A DNA stretch of 44,235 bases from Holosporaceae bacterium. Lineage in GTDB: Bacteria > Pseudomonadota > Alphaproteobacteria > UBA3830. The stretch lies in contig JAIRMQ010000013.1 of the NCBI GenBank assembly GCA_031258575.1, forward strand, positions 1 through 44,235. The letters run 5' to 3'. The translations under genes and the position numbers were made by a program. The notes beneath the pieces were generated by a model. The model made no database searches. It saw only the letters and a program-made list of their open reading frames with translations, and was not told the origin of the DNA. Below, piece by piece: positions 8,347-15,943 of this stretch (position 1 is its first letter; each line of letters opens with the position of its first letter).

Positions 8347-9579
8347 ATGTGGACTTTTCTAAAATTAAGTATTGTAGCCTTTGTGATCTTTTGTTACGGA
8401 AAAGGAAACGTAATTATTCGTCTGGATAATAGCTCTTTTAGCTTTAGTATAGTAAGCTTGGCATTGTTATATGGAAGTTTTCTCTCTTTTTATAAAATAA
8501 TTCTAAATTTTAGTTCTAAAATCTTCCCAGGTAAATCGAGAATCGAAAAAGGACTTGATTCTCTTCAATCGGCTTTTTTCAGTATGCTCATGAAGGACAA
8601 ATCATCATTGGAAAAATTTATAGCAAAATCTCGACGGTATCTTGGAGATATTCCAATAATCTCGTGGATAGAAGGTCAACGAAATCTTCTCAATGGAAAT
8701 ATCCATCAAGCAAAAGCTATTTTCTATAGTCTGTGTCACAAAGAAACGAATACCGCACTGGGGGCGTATGGCCTTTGTCAGTTAGCAGTCAAAGAAAGAT
8801 CGGATGATGACACCATAAATGCAATAAATTCAATTTTGAAGAAAAATCCCAGTCAAGATTTAGCGCTGCAAGCTATCGCAATATTAGTAAAAAATAAAAA
8901 TTTCTTGGAGGCAAAATCTTATCTGCCTCTGATAAAAAAAATGCGTAAATATAGCTTAATTGAAGCCATTGTATATTCAGAAGAAGGATTTTATAAAAAA
9001 GAACCGAAATTACTAAAAAAGGCCTTTAAGTTAGCTCCGGAGCTATCTAATAATGCTATTGGCTACGCAAGTTTTCTTGCGGAAAATGAAGAATATCGTA
9101 ATGCTCGAAGAATATTGAAAAAGACTTTCCAAATTTTTCCTAATCAGGAACTTTTTCATAAATACATATCTCTCGAACAAAACTTATCTATTTCAGATAA
9201 AATAAAACTTGCTAAAAAATTAGTAGATGCGAATCCAAATTCCTGGATAGGATACTTTGAATTGGCAAAACTCTTAATACAAAACGAAATGTTTGCTGCT
9301 GCTTTTCAAAATTTGAAAATTGCCTATGAAAAAGAACAATATGATTTTATCGGTCGTGAATTAATAAAAACAGCACAGAATTTAGAAAATCCAAAACCTC
9401 CGGAAGCGATGGATATTTTATCTACTCCCCTAAAAACAAAACATATAGATTTTGTCTGGAGATGCGGATATTGTGGAGCACAAGAGAACAATTGGATTGC
9501 TGTCTGTAAATGCTGCAGTAGAATCGCTGAATACAATCTAGCCGCCGCTGAAAGTTTACTTTCCAGTTGGGTGCGCTAG
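8347..9579 (+). CDS. hemY: HemY-like TPR inner-membrane protein
   Basis: HemY is a tetratricopeptide membrane protein encoded near haem biosynthesis genes in proteobacteria; its exact role is unsettled. Two N-terminal membrane segments (about 4-20 and 33-52) precede helical TPR-like repeats spanning about 75-350. The C-terminus has a zinc-ribbon-like motif, WRCGYCGAQENNW then VCKCC (Cys at about 373, 376, 387, 390), characteristic of alphaproteobacterial HemY. No haem synthesis gene is in the window. The ribosome site before the ATG at 8347 is poor, so the start is less certain than the gene. Confidence 0.82.
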   Translation: MWTFLKLSIVAFVIFCYGKGNVIIRLDNSSFSFSIVSLALLYGSFLSFYKIILNFSSKIFPGKSRIEKGLDSLQSAFFSMLMKDKSSLEKFIAKSRRYLGDIPIISWIEGQRNLLNGNIHQAKAIFYSLCHKETNTALGAYGLCQLAVKERSDDDTINAINSILKKNPSQDLALQAIAILVKNKNFLEAKSYLPLIKKMRKYSLIEAIVYSEEGFYKKEPKLLKKAFKLAPELSNNAIGYASFLAENEEYRNARRILKKTFQIFPNQELFHKYISLEQNLSISDKIKLAKKLVDANPNSWIGYFELAKLLIQNEMFAAAFQNLKIAYEKEQYDFIGRELIKTAQNLENPKPPEAMDILSTPLKTKHIDFVWRCGYCGAQENNWIAVCKCCSRIAEYNLAAAESLLSSWVR

Positions 9580-9630
9580 GATTTTATATTTGTTTGGGAT
9601 ATAATTTTTCAATAAATTTGGTATGTCAGA

Positions 9631-10671
9631 ATGGATTTCAGAAAAAGCGAGTTAGATACCGTAGTTCCTACTCGTATAATTGGTCCTATTAAAATAAATT
9701 ATGATAACTCAACGGAGTTAATTTATATTCCTCTTGCTACTTTCGAAACACCGATATGGAGCTCCGTAAAACGAGGCGCTTTGGTATCTCAAAAGACTGC
9801 TGGCATAAATATAGAGGTTATTGATGATCTTATGACAAGATCAATAGTTGTTGAAGCTCCTGATTTAAAGAAAGCCATAGAGAACAAGAAAAAAATTGAA
9901 AAGAATAAAGAATCTCTAGCGAAAGAGATAGAAAAAACAAGTCGTTTTTTGAAATTCAGAAATTTATCAATCGAAAATGTCGGCAAGCTTCTCTATGTTC
10001 GTTTGGAATTCAGTACAGAAAATGCTTCTGGTCATAACATGGTTACCAAAGCAGCCGATTCGGCGATTGATTGGATTATTTCGAATTGCGAAGGTATAAG
10101 GGACTTATCTGTTTCTGCAAATTACTGTGTTGATAAAAAAGTATCGGCAATAAATGGAATATTAGGAAGAGGGAAGCGTGTATCGGCAGAAATTATTGTT
10201 CCGAAATTAATTTGCAAGCAGATTTTAAGAGCTTCTCCTACAAAAATAATTGATTTGAATGTGAAAAAGAATTTTATCGGAAGCATTTTGTCCGGCGGTA
10301 TACGTACCGCTAATGCTCATTATGCAAACGTTGTTTTAGCGGCTTATATTGCGACTGGGCAGGATCCTGCCAATGTCGTTGAAACATCTCAAGGAGTTAC
10401 ATTCGCTGATTTTTCTGGAGAAGATTTATATTTCTCCGTGAGTATTCCAAATGTTATAGTAGGAACCGTTGGAAATGGCAAAAAACTGCCTTTTGCTTTA
10501 AAAAATCTTGAAGAAATGAAATGTTATCCAAATGATTCTTCATCTTCTAAACGACTAGCTGCTGTAATTGCTGCTGGAGTCTTATGCTCGGAGCTTTCTC
10601 TTTTATCCGCTCTCACAAATCGTGGGGAATTGATGTCTTCTCACCTAAAACTGGAAAGAACCGAAATATGA
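9631..10671 (+). CDS. hydroxymethylglutaryl-CoA reductase, soluble catalytic domain
   Basis: The enzyme makes mevalonate from HMG-CoA using NAD(P)H. Signature motifs are ENASGHNMVTKA (about 130-141), ANYCVDKKVSAING (about 163-176), GQDPANVVE and GTVGNG. All four catalytic residues can be matched: Glu39 in ATFETP, Lys169 in DKK, Asp245 in GQD and His338 in SSHLKL. The DKK and C-terminal His motifs resemble class I enzymes, but at 346 residues it lacks any membrane anchor. A TATAAT box at about 9601 precedes the gene without a clear -35. The stop overlaps the HMG-CoA synthase start (ATGA). Mevalonate genes are uncommon in alphaproteobacteria, so gene transfer is likely. Base composition looks like the neighbours. 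Confidence 0.9.
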   Translation: MDFRKSELDTVVPTRIIGPIKINYDNSTELIYIPLATFETPIWSSVKRGALVSQKTAGINIEVIDDLMTRSIVVEAPDLKKAIENKKKIEKNKESLAKEIEKTSRFLKFRNLSIENVGKLLYVRLEFSTENASGHNMVTKAADSAIDWIISNCEGIRDLSVSANYCVDKKVSAINGILGRGKRVSAEIIVPKLICKQILRASPTKIIDLNVKKNFIGSILSGGIRTANAHYANVVLAAYIATGQDPANVVETSQGVTFADFSGEDLYFSVSIPNVIVGTVGNGKKLPFALKNLEEMKCYPNDSSSSKRLAAVIAAGVLCSELSLLSALTNRGELMSSHLKLERTEI

Positions 10672-11777
10672 AAGTAGGAATAGACGCTATTGCATTTTCT
10701 ACATCGAAATATTTTTTGGATTTAAATGCCCTTGCTGTAAATCGAAACGTTGATCCTAAAAAATACCATGTTGGAATTGGACAAAGGAAAATGTCGATAT
10801 TCCCTCCCAACGAAGATATCGTTACTGTAGCGATCGATGCTGCCCAGAAAGCTCTTTCATCAATAGGTGACCTTGCAAGTATTGATATGCTGATTTTCGC
10901 TACAGAATCATCTTTTGATTTGTCTAAATCTACGGGAATATACGTGCATCATTTTCTAGGACTAAGAGAAGATTGTAGAGTTTTCGATATAAAACAAGCG
11001 TGTTATTCGGCCACTGCCGCATTGCGCTTAGCGCAGTCCTACGTGTCAGAAAATCCAAGTTCAAAAGTATTGGTAATAGGATCCGACATAGTAAGATATT
11101 CAATCGGAACGCCAGGAGAACCGACTCAAGGAGGAGGAGCCGTTGCGTTCATAGTTGCTCAAAATCCGCGCATCATTGAAATAGAGAATTGCGCTGGAGT
11201 TCATACCAACAATGTTATGGATTTTTGGCGTCCGAATTATCTAGATGAAGCAATTTTTGACGGGAAGTTATCTGCCTATAGCTATTTAAAATCATTGGAT
11301 ATATCCGTCAATAGATATTTTGAAAAAACAAAACAATCCCCTGCCGATATAGATCATGTATGTTTCCATACTCCTTTCTGTAAGCTTACTCGAAAGGCGA
11401 ATAATCAACTTTTTAGGAAAAATTCAATAGAAGATACTTTAATTTATAATTCGCTCATTGGTAATAGCTGTTCTGCCTCACTTTATATATGCTTTATATC
11501 GCTTTTAGATAATATAAAAGAGAATCTAGCGAGAAAAAAAATAGGTTTTTTTAGCTATGGAGCTGGTAGCGTCTCAGAGTTCTTTAGTGGAATAATTTCT
11601 AAAAATTATACCAAAAGTGATTTCGGGGCCTCCATTCTTAATGATAGAAAGGAAATCTCCTTTCAAGAATATGAAACTCTCTACACTAGCAAATCTCCAA
11701 TTTTTCATCTGTATGAAAATATTGGAAAAATAAAACTATCAAAGATAGAAAATCACAAACGAATCTATATATTGTAG
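10668..11777 (+). CDS. hydroxymethylglutaryl-CoA synthase
   Basis: This enzyme condenses acetyl-CoA with acetoacetyl-CoA to HMG-CoA, the substrate of the preceding reductase. It starts MKVGIDAIAF, typical for bacterial HMG-CoA synthases. The catalytic triad can be placed: Glu80 in ATESSFD, the acyl-enzyme Cys112 in KQACYSATAAL and His234 in CFHTPFCK. GGGAVAF and the late GSxC-like segment (SLIGNSCSASLY) are also present. The ATG at 10668 overlaps the reductase stop by four bases; earlier in-frame starts lie inside the reductase gene. The length of 369 residues is a little short of the usual 385-390. The remaining mevalonate enzymes are not in this window. Confidence 0.92.
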   Translation: MKVGIDAIAFSTSKYFLDLNALAVNRNVDPKKYHVGIGQRKMSIFPPNEDIVTVAIDAAQKALSSIGDLASIDMLIFATESSFDLSKSTGIYVHHFLGLREDCRVFDIKQACYSATAALRLAQSYVSENPSSKVLVIGSDIVRYSIGTPGEPTQGGGAVAFIVAQNPRIIEIENCAGVHTNNVMDFWRPNYLDEAIFDGKLSAYSYLKSLDISVNRYFEKTKQSPADIDHVCFHTPFCKLTRKANNQLFRKNSIEDTLIYNSLIGNSCSASLYICFISLLDNIKENLARKKIGFFSYGAGSVSEFFSGIISKNYTKSDFGASILNDRKEISFQEYETLYTSKSPIFHLYENIGKIKLSKIENHKRIYIL

Positions 11778-11788
11778 GAGCGTTATAA

Positions 11789-12364
11789 ATGATCAATAGA
11801 TGCCAATGGGCCAATTCAAGCGAATGGTTAAAAAAGTATCATGATGAAGAATGGGGAGGAAAACCCTTTCACAATGATCAGAAGCTATTTGAAATGTTGA
11901 TTTTAGAAGGAAAATCCTGTGGGTTAAGTTGGGAATTAATTCTAAAAAAACGAGATCATATGAAAAAAGTTTTCGATAATTTCGATCCCGAAATTCTGAT
12001 CAAATATGACGAAATTAAAATACAATCGTTGATGAGTGATGCTGGAATCATTCGAAACAAATTAAAAATCAGTGCAGTTATTGAAAATGCTAAAGCATAT
12101 CTACGTTTAAAAGAACGCCAAACTTTTGACGATTTTCTGTGGAAATATGTAAATTACGAGCCTATCGTAAACGACGGTTCACAAAGAATCGCCAGAAACA
12201 AAATATCTGATAGATTGAGTAAAGATCTGAAAAAATCCGGATTCAAATTCGTAGGCTCGATTATTATTTATTCATTCATGCAAGCTATCGGAATGGTAAA
12301 CGATCACGAGAACATGTGCTTTTGCAAATTCCGCTCTCCCCAAAGTCATAATATAAAGAATTAG
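11789..12364 (+). CDS. tag: DNA-3-methyladenine glycosylase I
   Basis: This base-excision repair enzyme removes 3-methyladenine from alkylated DNA. It matches the family along its whole length: RCQWANSSEWLKKYHDEEWG at the N-terminus, EGKSCGLSWELILKKR, and FVGSIIIYSFMQAIGMVNDH near the end. The zinc ligands of the family can be assigned (Cys5, His18, and His/Cys in NDHENMCFC). A GGAG ribosome site lies 11 bases after the HMG-CoA synthase stop region, so it may share that operon without a functional link. It converges on xerC, with only two bases between the two stop codons. Confidence 0.95.
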   Translation: MINRCQWANSSEWLKKYHDEEWGGKPFHNDQKLFEMLILEGKSCGLSWELILKKRDHMKKVFDNFDPEILIKYDEIKIQSLMSDAGIIRNKLKISAVIENAKAYLRLKERQTFDDFLWKYVNYEPIVNDGSQRIARNKISDRLSKDLKKSGFKFVGSIIIYSFMQAIGMVNDHENMCFCKFRSPQSHNIKN

Positions 12365-12366
12365 GA

Positions 12367-13269
12367 TTAATGCTTTTCCAGTGGATGAGTTTTTTCGTAT
12401 ATTTTCAATAAGTTATAATCATCTATGTTGGTATATATTTGAGTGCTGGAAAGTGATTCATGTCCAAGAAGTTCTTGTATAGATCTCAAATCCGCGCCTC
12501 TATTTATAAGATGGGTTGCGAAACTATGACGAAACGAATGTGCACTGGTATGATCAGGTAATCCTGTGAACGTAAATCTTAGCTTTCTTAAGCGATTATC
12601 GACGTAAGAAGCTTGCAATTTCTTCCCTTTTAATCCGATAAAAAGAAAATTATTTTTTAAATCATACGGACACGTTGCAATATAAAAATTTATTTTTTCC
12701 AAAACAAATGGAAGAATTATAACTATTCGGTCCTTTTTGCCTTTTCCACAGGTTCTTATTTCTGAATTTACTTCTTTTGTTTTGATATTCAAGGCCTCGT
12801 TAATTCTTAGACCTGTGCAATATAATAGTGAAAAGAGAGCGCAATCTCTTGCTGTTATCCACTTCGGATCTTTTTCAAAAAAGAAATCAGAATTTAAAAA
12901 ACGTAAAATAACCTCCTCTTCTATAGGTTTAGGCAGAAGCTTTAGTAGCTTAGGTCTTCTAACAGAATTTATAGCTTTTAAATCTACTAAATTTAGCTTT
13001 GCCAGATACCGAAAGAATGATTTCAATGAAGATAAAGCTCTCACATTGGATCTGGGGGACAAACCGCTTCCAATCCTATTTGAAAACCACGATCGAAAAT
13101 CTGCAACTTTCAAATCTTGGAGAGCTTTTAGATCGATATCTTCAGCAAGATGTTGTTGTAAGAATAGTTTGAAGTTTAGCACGTCTGCACGATACGCATC
13201 GACGGTATGCGTTGAATAATTATACTGAATTCTTAGGCCTTCAATCCAATTTTTAATGAGAGTTTCCAT
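12367..13269 (-). CDS. xerC: tyrosine site-specific recombinase XerC
   Basis: XerC and XerD resolve chromosome dimers at dif. An N-terminal SAM-like core-binding domain (about 1-95) and a catalytic domain (about 115-300) are present. The catalytic residues are Arg155 (CTGLRINEAL), Lys178 (GKGKKDR), His244 and Arg247 (HSFRHSFATHL), His270 (LLGHESLSS) and the nucleophile Tyr279 (QIYTNID). The segment SPRSNVRALSSLKSFFRYL is closer to XerC than to XerD of alphaproteobacteria. The gene is transcribed away from pal and has its own promoter at 13294-13322. Nothing suggests a phage integrase: no att site or phage gene is nearby. Confidence 0.88.
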   Translation of the reverse strand: METLIKNWIEGLRIQYNYSTHTVDAYRADVLNFKLFLQQHLAEDIDLKALQDLKVADFRSWFSNRIGSGLSPRSNVRALSSLKSFFRYLAKLNLVDLKAINSVRRPKLLKLLPKPIEEEVILRFLNSDFFFEKDPKWITARDCALFSLLYCTGLRINEALNIKTKEVNSEIRTCGKGKKDRIVIILPFVLEKINFYIATCPYDLKNNFLFIGLKGKKLQASYVDNRLRKLRFTFTGLPDHTSAHSFRHSFATHLINRGADLRSIQELLGHESLSSTQIYTNIDDYNLLKIYEKTHPLEKH

Positions 13270-13293
13270 TGTGCCTATTAATCATATGTTGTT

Positions 13294-13322
13294 ATTTTAC
13301 CACTAAATTTATATTTTACCAA
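13294..13322 (-). promoter_or_regulatory. promoter of xerC
   Basis: On the minus strand TTGGTA and TAAAAT are separated by 17 bases, ending about 25 bases before the xerC start. A 10-base direct repeat (TATTTTACCA at 13293 and 13312) covers the same bases and comes from the similarity of the two boxes and their flanks. Confidence 0.5.
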
Positions 13323-13386
13323 AGATTGAAGACTTTCTCGGAAATTCTTATGAAGAAAATGATATAAAATCGCTGAAAATTCAGGC

Positions 13387-13403
13387 ATGCATCTAAGATG
13401 CAT
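13387..13403. promoter_or_regulatory. 17-bp dyad between xerC and pal, possible operator
   Basis: ATGCATCT and AGATGCAT flank a single A: an 8-bp perfect inverted repeat. It lies 30 bases upstream of the pal -35 box, in the divergent xerC/pal region. It is not followed by a T run on either strand, so a terminator is unlikely; an operator or a chance palindrome is possible. Confidence 0.35.
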
Positions 13404-13432
13404 AAAAATATGTTGAAAAAAACGAAGAATTC

Positions 13433-13461
13433 TTGAAAAAGTAACAATTGGTCAATATAGT
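13433..13461 (+). promoter_or_regulatory. pal: promoter of pal
   Basis: TTGAAA (13433-13438) and TATAGT (13456-13461) are separated by exactly 17 bases, a near-consensus sigma-70 arrangement. The predicted start near 13468 gives a leader of about 32 bases, and a good ribosome site (AGGGAGAG, 13488-13495) precedes the GTG start. Confidence 0.65.
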
Positions 13462-13499
13462 ATTCTTATAATTGTTTATAGTTATATAGGGAGAGTAAA

Positions 13500-13976
13500 G
13501 TGAATAAAGTAAAAGGTATATTAGTTCCTCTTGCATGTTTGGCGTTTTTAGTTGGTTGTGAGAGTGATTCAGATAAGAAGTCAGAGAAAGTAGAGGTTAT
13601 AGAAGATGAGTCCTTAAAAGGGACAGCTGCGGACTTCATTGCAAACGCGGGAGATAGAGTTTTTTTCGCGTATGATAAGTCTAATGTTTCGCCAGAAAGC
13701 GAAGCGACTTTAACGCGTCAAGCAGAATGGCTAAAGCATCATGAGTCTAGAAAGGTTCTTATAGAAGGGCATTGTGATGAGCGTGGAACTCGTGAGTATA
13801 ACCTTGGTCTAGGAGAAAGAAGAGCTGATGCTGTAGCAAAATTCTTGGTAGATCATGGAATAGCTGGCGATAGAGTTCGAACAGTTTCCTATGGAAAAGA
13901 TAAGCCTATTGCGGCTCAAGGAACTCCGGAAGAAGTTTACAGAATGAATAGAGTCGGAATTTCTGTTATAGAGTAG
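13500..13976 (+). CDS. pal: peptidoglycan-associated lipoprotein Pal
   Basis: Pal anchors the outer membrane to peptidoglycan in the Tol-Pal system. The signal peptide ends in the lipobox LVGC, with the lipidated Cys at residue 20. A short acidic linker is followed by an OmpA-like peptidoglycan-binding domain with EGHCDERGTREYNLGLGERR and KFLVDHGI. Length 158 is normal. The GTG start is set by the AGGGAGAG site. It has its own promoter and terminator. Neither TolB nor TolQRA is adjacent; the partner CpoB is encoded about 29 kb away at 43117. The Tol-Pal genes, usually clustered, are therefore dispersed here. Confidence 0.96.
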   Translation: MNKVKGILVPLACLAFLVGCESDSDKKSEKVEVIEDESLKGTAADFIANAGDRVFFAYDKSNVSPESEATLTRQAEWLKHHESRKVLIEGHCDERGTREYNLGLGERRADAVAKFLVDHGIAGDRVRTVSYGKDKPIAAQGTPEEVYRMNRVGISVIE

Positions 13977-13995
13977 TTTCTTTTTAATTATTTTA

Positions 13996-14021
13996 AAGCC
14001 CCTGTTTAGGGGCTTTTTTTA
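13996..14021. terminator. rho-independent terminator after pal
   Basis: The stem AAGCCCC/GGGGCTT (13996-14002 with 14009-14015) has a six-base loop and is followed by a T run on the plus strand. A short A-rich flank upstream may let it also act for the convergent DsbA-like gene on the minus strand. Confidence 0.9.
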
Positions 14022-14043
14022 TTTTTTGTGTTTATGAATGGCT

Positions 14044-14697
14044 TCAAAGTCTATTAAGTGTGTTGTTTTTTATGTTTATGGCTTTTCGTTTCGAGAATAG
14101 CATTTGATCTATCTTTTCTACATCTATTTTCCCCTGATGCACTTTACCATTAATAACAAATGCCGGAATAAGATGTATTTCTTTGGCGACTATTGTATGA
14201 GCATCTTCCAGATTTTTTTTAAGAGGCTCATTCGTTAGACATCTCTTGATATCGCCGATTCGATAATTGCTCTTCTCTATATTTTTAATCAAAAATGCTC
14301 TTGGATCGCTAGATTTTTTCCACTCATCTTGTTCTTCGAAAATTTTCGCTGCTAAGTTAAGTATTTCGTCTTGATGGCTTCCTAAGCATCTCACTAAAAG
14401 AGTAGCGTCTAAAGAGCCAAGATCATCTAAGAAAAAACGTATATAAATACTAGCTTTGCCGGTATTTGCGTATTTTTTTTTCAGCTCTGGAAGCGTTTCT
14501 TTGCAAAAATCTCTGCAGTGAGAGCAAGTAAACGATATATATACAATAATCGTGTTAGGAGCTTTCGGATTACCGATTATTATTTCTTGTAATTGAGTAA
14601 CATTTTGCGAAGTGTTATTTTGAGGTTCTGTATGCCAACATATTACATGCTCTGAAGAGCTCAAAAAAAACAGTATCGCATATGTGACTTTTTTCAA
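14044..14697 (-). CDS. DsbA-like periplasmic thiol-disulfide oxidoreductase
   Basis: This is an exported thioredoxin-fold protein, probably making or isomerising disulfides in the envelope. An N-terminal signal segment (about 1-20, ending near VICW) is followed by IGNPKAPNTIIVYISFTCSH with the redox pair Cys58-Ser-His-Cys61. The helical insertion lies at about 90-170, and the cis-proline strand is LIPAFVING (Pro178). This arrangement matches DsbA/Com1 proteins of alphaproteobacteria. CSHC differs from the CPHC of E. coli DsbA and is common in this clade. The gene ends facing pal and lies about 30 bases downstream of ychF in the same direction. Assignment to one Dsb subfamily is uncertain. Confidence 0.85.
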   Translation of the reverse strand: MKKVTYAILFFLSSSEHVICWHTEPQNNTSQNVTQLQEIIIGNPKAPNTIIVYISFTCSHCRDFCKETLPELKKKYANTGKASIYIRFFLDDLGSLDATLLVRCLGSHQDEILNLAAKIFEEQDEWKKSSDPRAFLIKNIEKSNYRIGDIKRCLTNEPLKKNLEDAHTIVAKEIHLIPAFVINGKVHQGKIDVEKIDQMLFSKRKAINIKNNTLNRL

Positions 14698-14728
14698 TTT
14701 ACAAACAGTACCTTAAAGATTATATTAA

Positions 14729-15811
14729 TTATACATTAAATCTAAAATGAAATATATCTCCATCTTTTACATAATAGTCCTTACCTTCAAGCCGCATTTT
14801 TCCTGCTGTTTTTGCACTATTTTCTCCGTTATATAAAACATAGTCTTCATAACTTATCGTTTCAGCACAGATAAAACCTCGCTCAAAATCAGTATGAATT
14901 ACTCCCGCAGCACTTGGAGCTTTTGCTCCCTGATGAGTAGTCCAAGCATGCGCTTCAGTCGGTCCGACGGTAAAAAAAGTTATTAGATTCAGAAGATTAT
15001 ATCCTCCGCGAATAACTCGCGCTAGACTAGATTCTGACAAACCAAGAGAACGAATATACTCTATTTTTTCCGTTTCATTCTGGATGAGAGCTATCTCCGA
15101 TTCAATTGCAGCAGAAACTATAACTACAGACATTCCTCTGCTTCTCGCGAGATTTTCCACGGATTTCACATAGCTGTTTCCGCAGGAAACATTTTTTTCA
15201 TTGACGTTACAAACGTAAAGTATCGGTTTTTTCGTAATCAAATGTAACGAATTGATGAGAGGATCATTCCGATATTGAAATTGATTAAGAAGCTTTCCCT
15301 CTTTTAAATGAAAAATAGCGGCCTCAATTATTTTTTTTTCGTCAGTGGATTCCTGATTATGTTTTTTGGAGTTGGATAATTTTTTTTCTAGACTTTCCAT
15401 GTCTGCAAAAATTAGCTCAGTTTCAACAGTTTCTATATCGCGAATTGGGTCAATGCTACCTTTAACATGAATAATATCGTCATTTTCGAAGCATCGAACA
15501 ATGTGCAAAATTGCGTCCGTACTTCTTATATGCCCTAGAAATTGATTGCCTAGCCCTTCTCCTCGGCTTGCTCCTTTAACTAATCCTGCAATGTCAATCA
15601 CCTCCAATTGGGTCGGAATAATCTTTGCGCTTTTCGCTATCTTCGCAAGAATAAATAATCGTGGATCTGGCACTCCGATTTTCCCAACGTTTGGTTCTAT
15701 AGTGCAAAAGGGATAATTGGTAGCTTCGGCCGCCGCAGTCTGAGTTAACGCGTTAAACAAAGTCGATTTTCCAACGTTTGGAAGGCCAACTATCCCACAA
15801 TTAAATCCCAT
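14729..15811 (-). CDS. ychF: ribosome-binding ATPase YchF (Obg family)
   Basis: YchF is a universally conserved P-loop NTPase that binds ribosomes and prefers ATP. The protein starts MGFNCGIVGLPNVGKSTLFN with the P-loop at residues 8-16. G2/G3 motifs are NYPFCTIEPN and DIAGLVKGASRGEG, and the G4 position reads CNVNEKN, the NxxE form linked to ATP use. A coiled-coil insertion lies at about 130-200 and a TGS domain at the C-terminus (FFTVGPTEAHAW). The ATG at 15811 has GGAG six bases upstream; an in-frame ATG at 15823 overlaps that site and is not chosen. A nine-base A tract (15331-15339, minus strand) lies in frame inside the gene. Confidence 0.96.
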   Translation of the reverse strand: MGFNCGIVGLPNVGKSTLFNALTQTAAAEATNYPFCTIEPNVGKIGVPDPRLFILAKIAKSAKIIPTQLEVIDIAGLVKGASRGEGLGNQFLGHIRSTDAILHIVRCFENDDIIHVKGSIDPIRDIETVETELIFADMESLEKKLSNSKKHNQESTDEKKIIEAAIFHLKEGKLLNQFQYRNDPLINSLHLITKKPILYVCNVNEKNVSCGNSYVKSVENLARSRGMSVVIVSAAIESEIALIQNETEKIEYIRSLGLSESSLARVIRGGYNLLNLITFFTVGPTEAHAWTTHQGAKAPSAAGVIHTDFERGFICAETISYEDYVLYNGENSAKTAGKMRLEGKDYYVKDGDIFHFRFNV

Positions 15812-15943
15812 TTTTATCTCCATTGTTGTCTTAAAACTGAAATAGACTATGAATTTAGTTTATATCACGCAACTCTCGTATCATAAAGTACCTGATCCAC
15901 CGTTGTTAATTAATTAGTAGTATATTTTTGTGATAATTCATTT

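Noticed and set aside
12367-13269. Tyrosine recombinase as a sign of a mobile element or integrated phage
   Set aside because: Sequence and length fit chromosomal XerC, and there are no att repeats, phage genes or transposase remnants near it.
13293-13321. Direct repeat TATTTTACCA twice, 19 bases apart
   Set aside because: The copies coincide with the -10 and -35 regions of the xerC promoter on the minus strand, which explains the similarity better than an operator.
15331-15339. Nine-base homopolymer in ychF as a second frameshift site
   Set aside because: The ychF frame passes through it intact and gives the normal family sequence on both sides, so no shift is needed.
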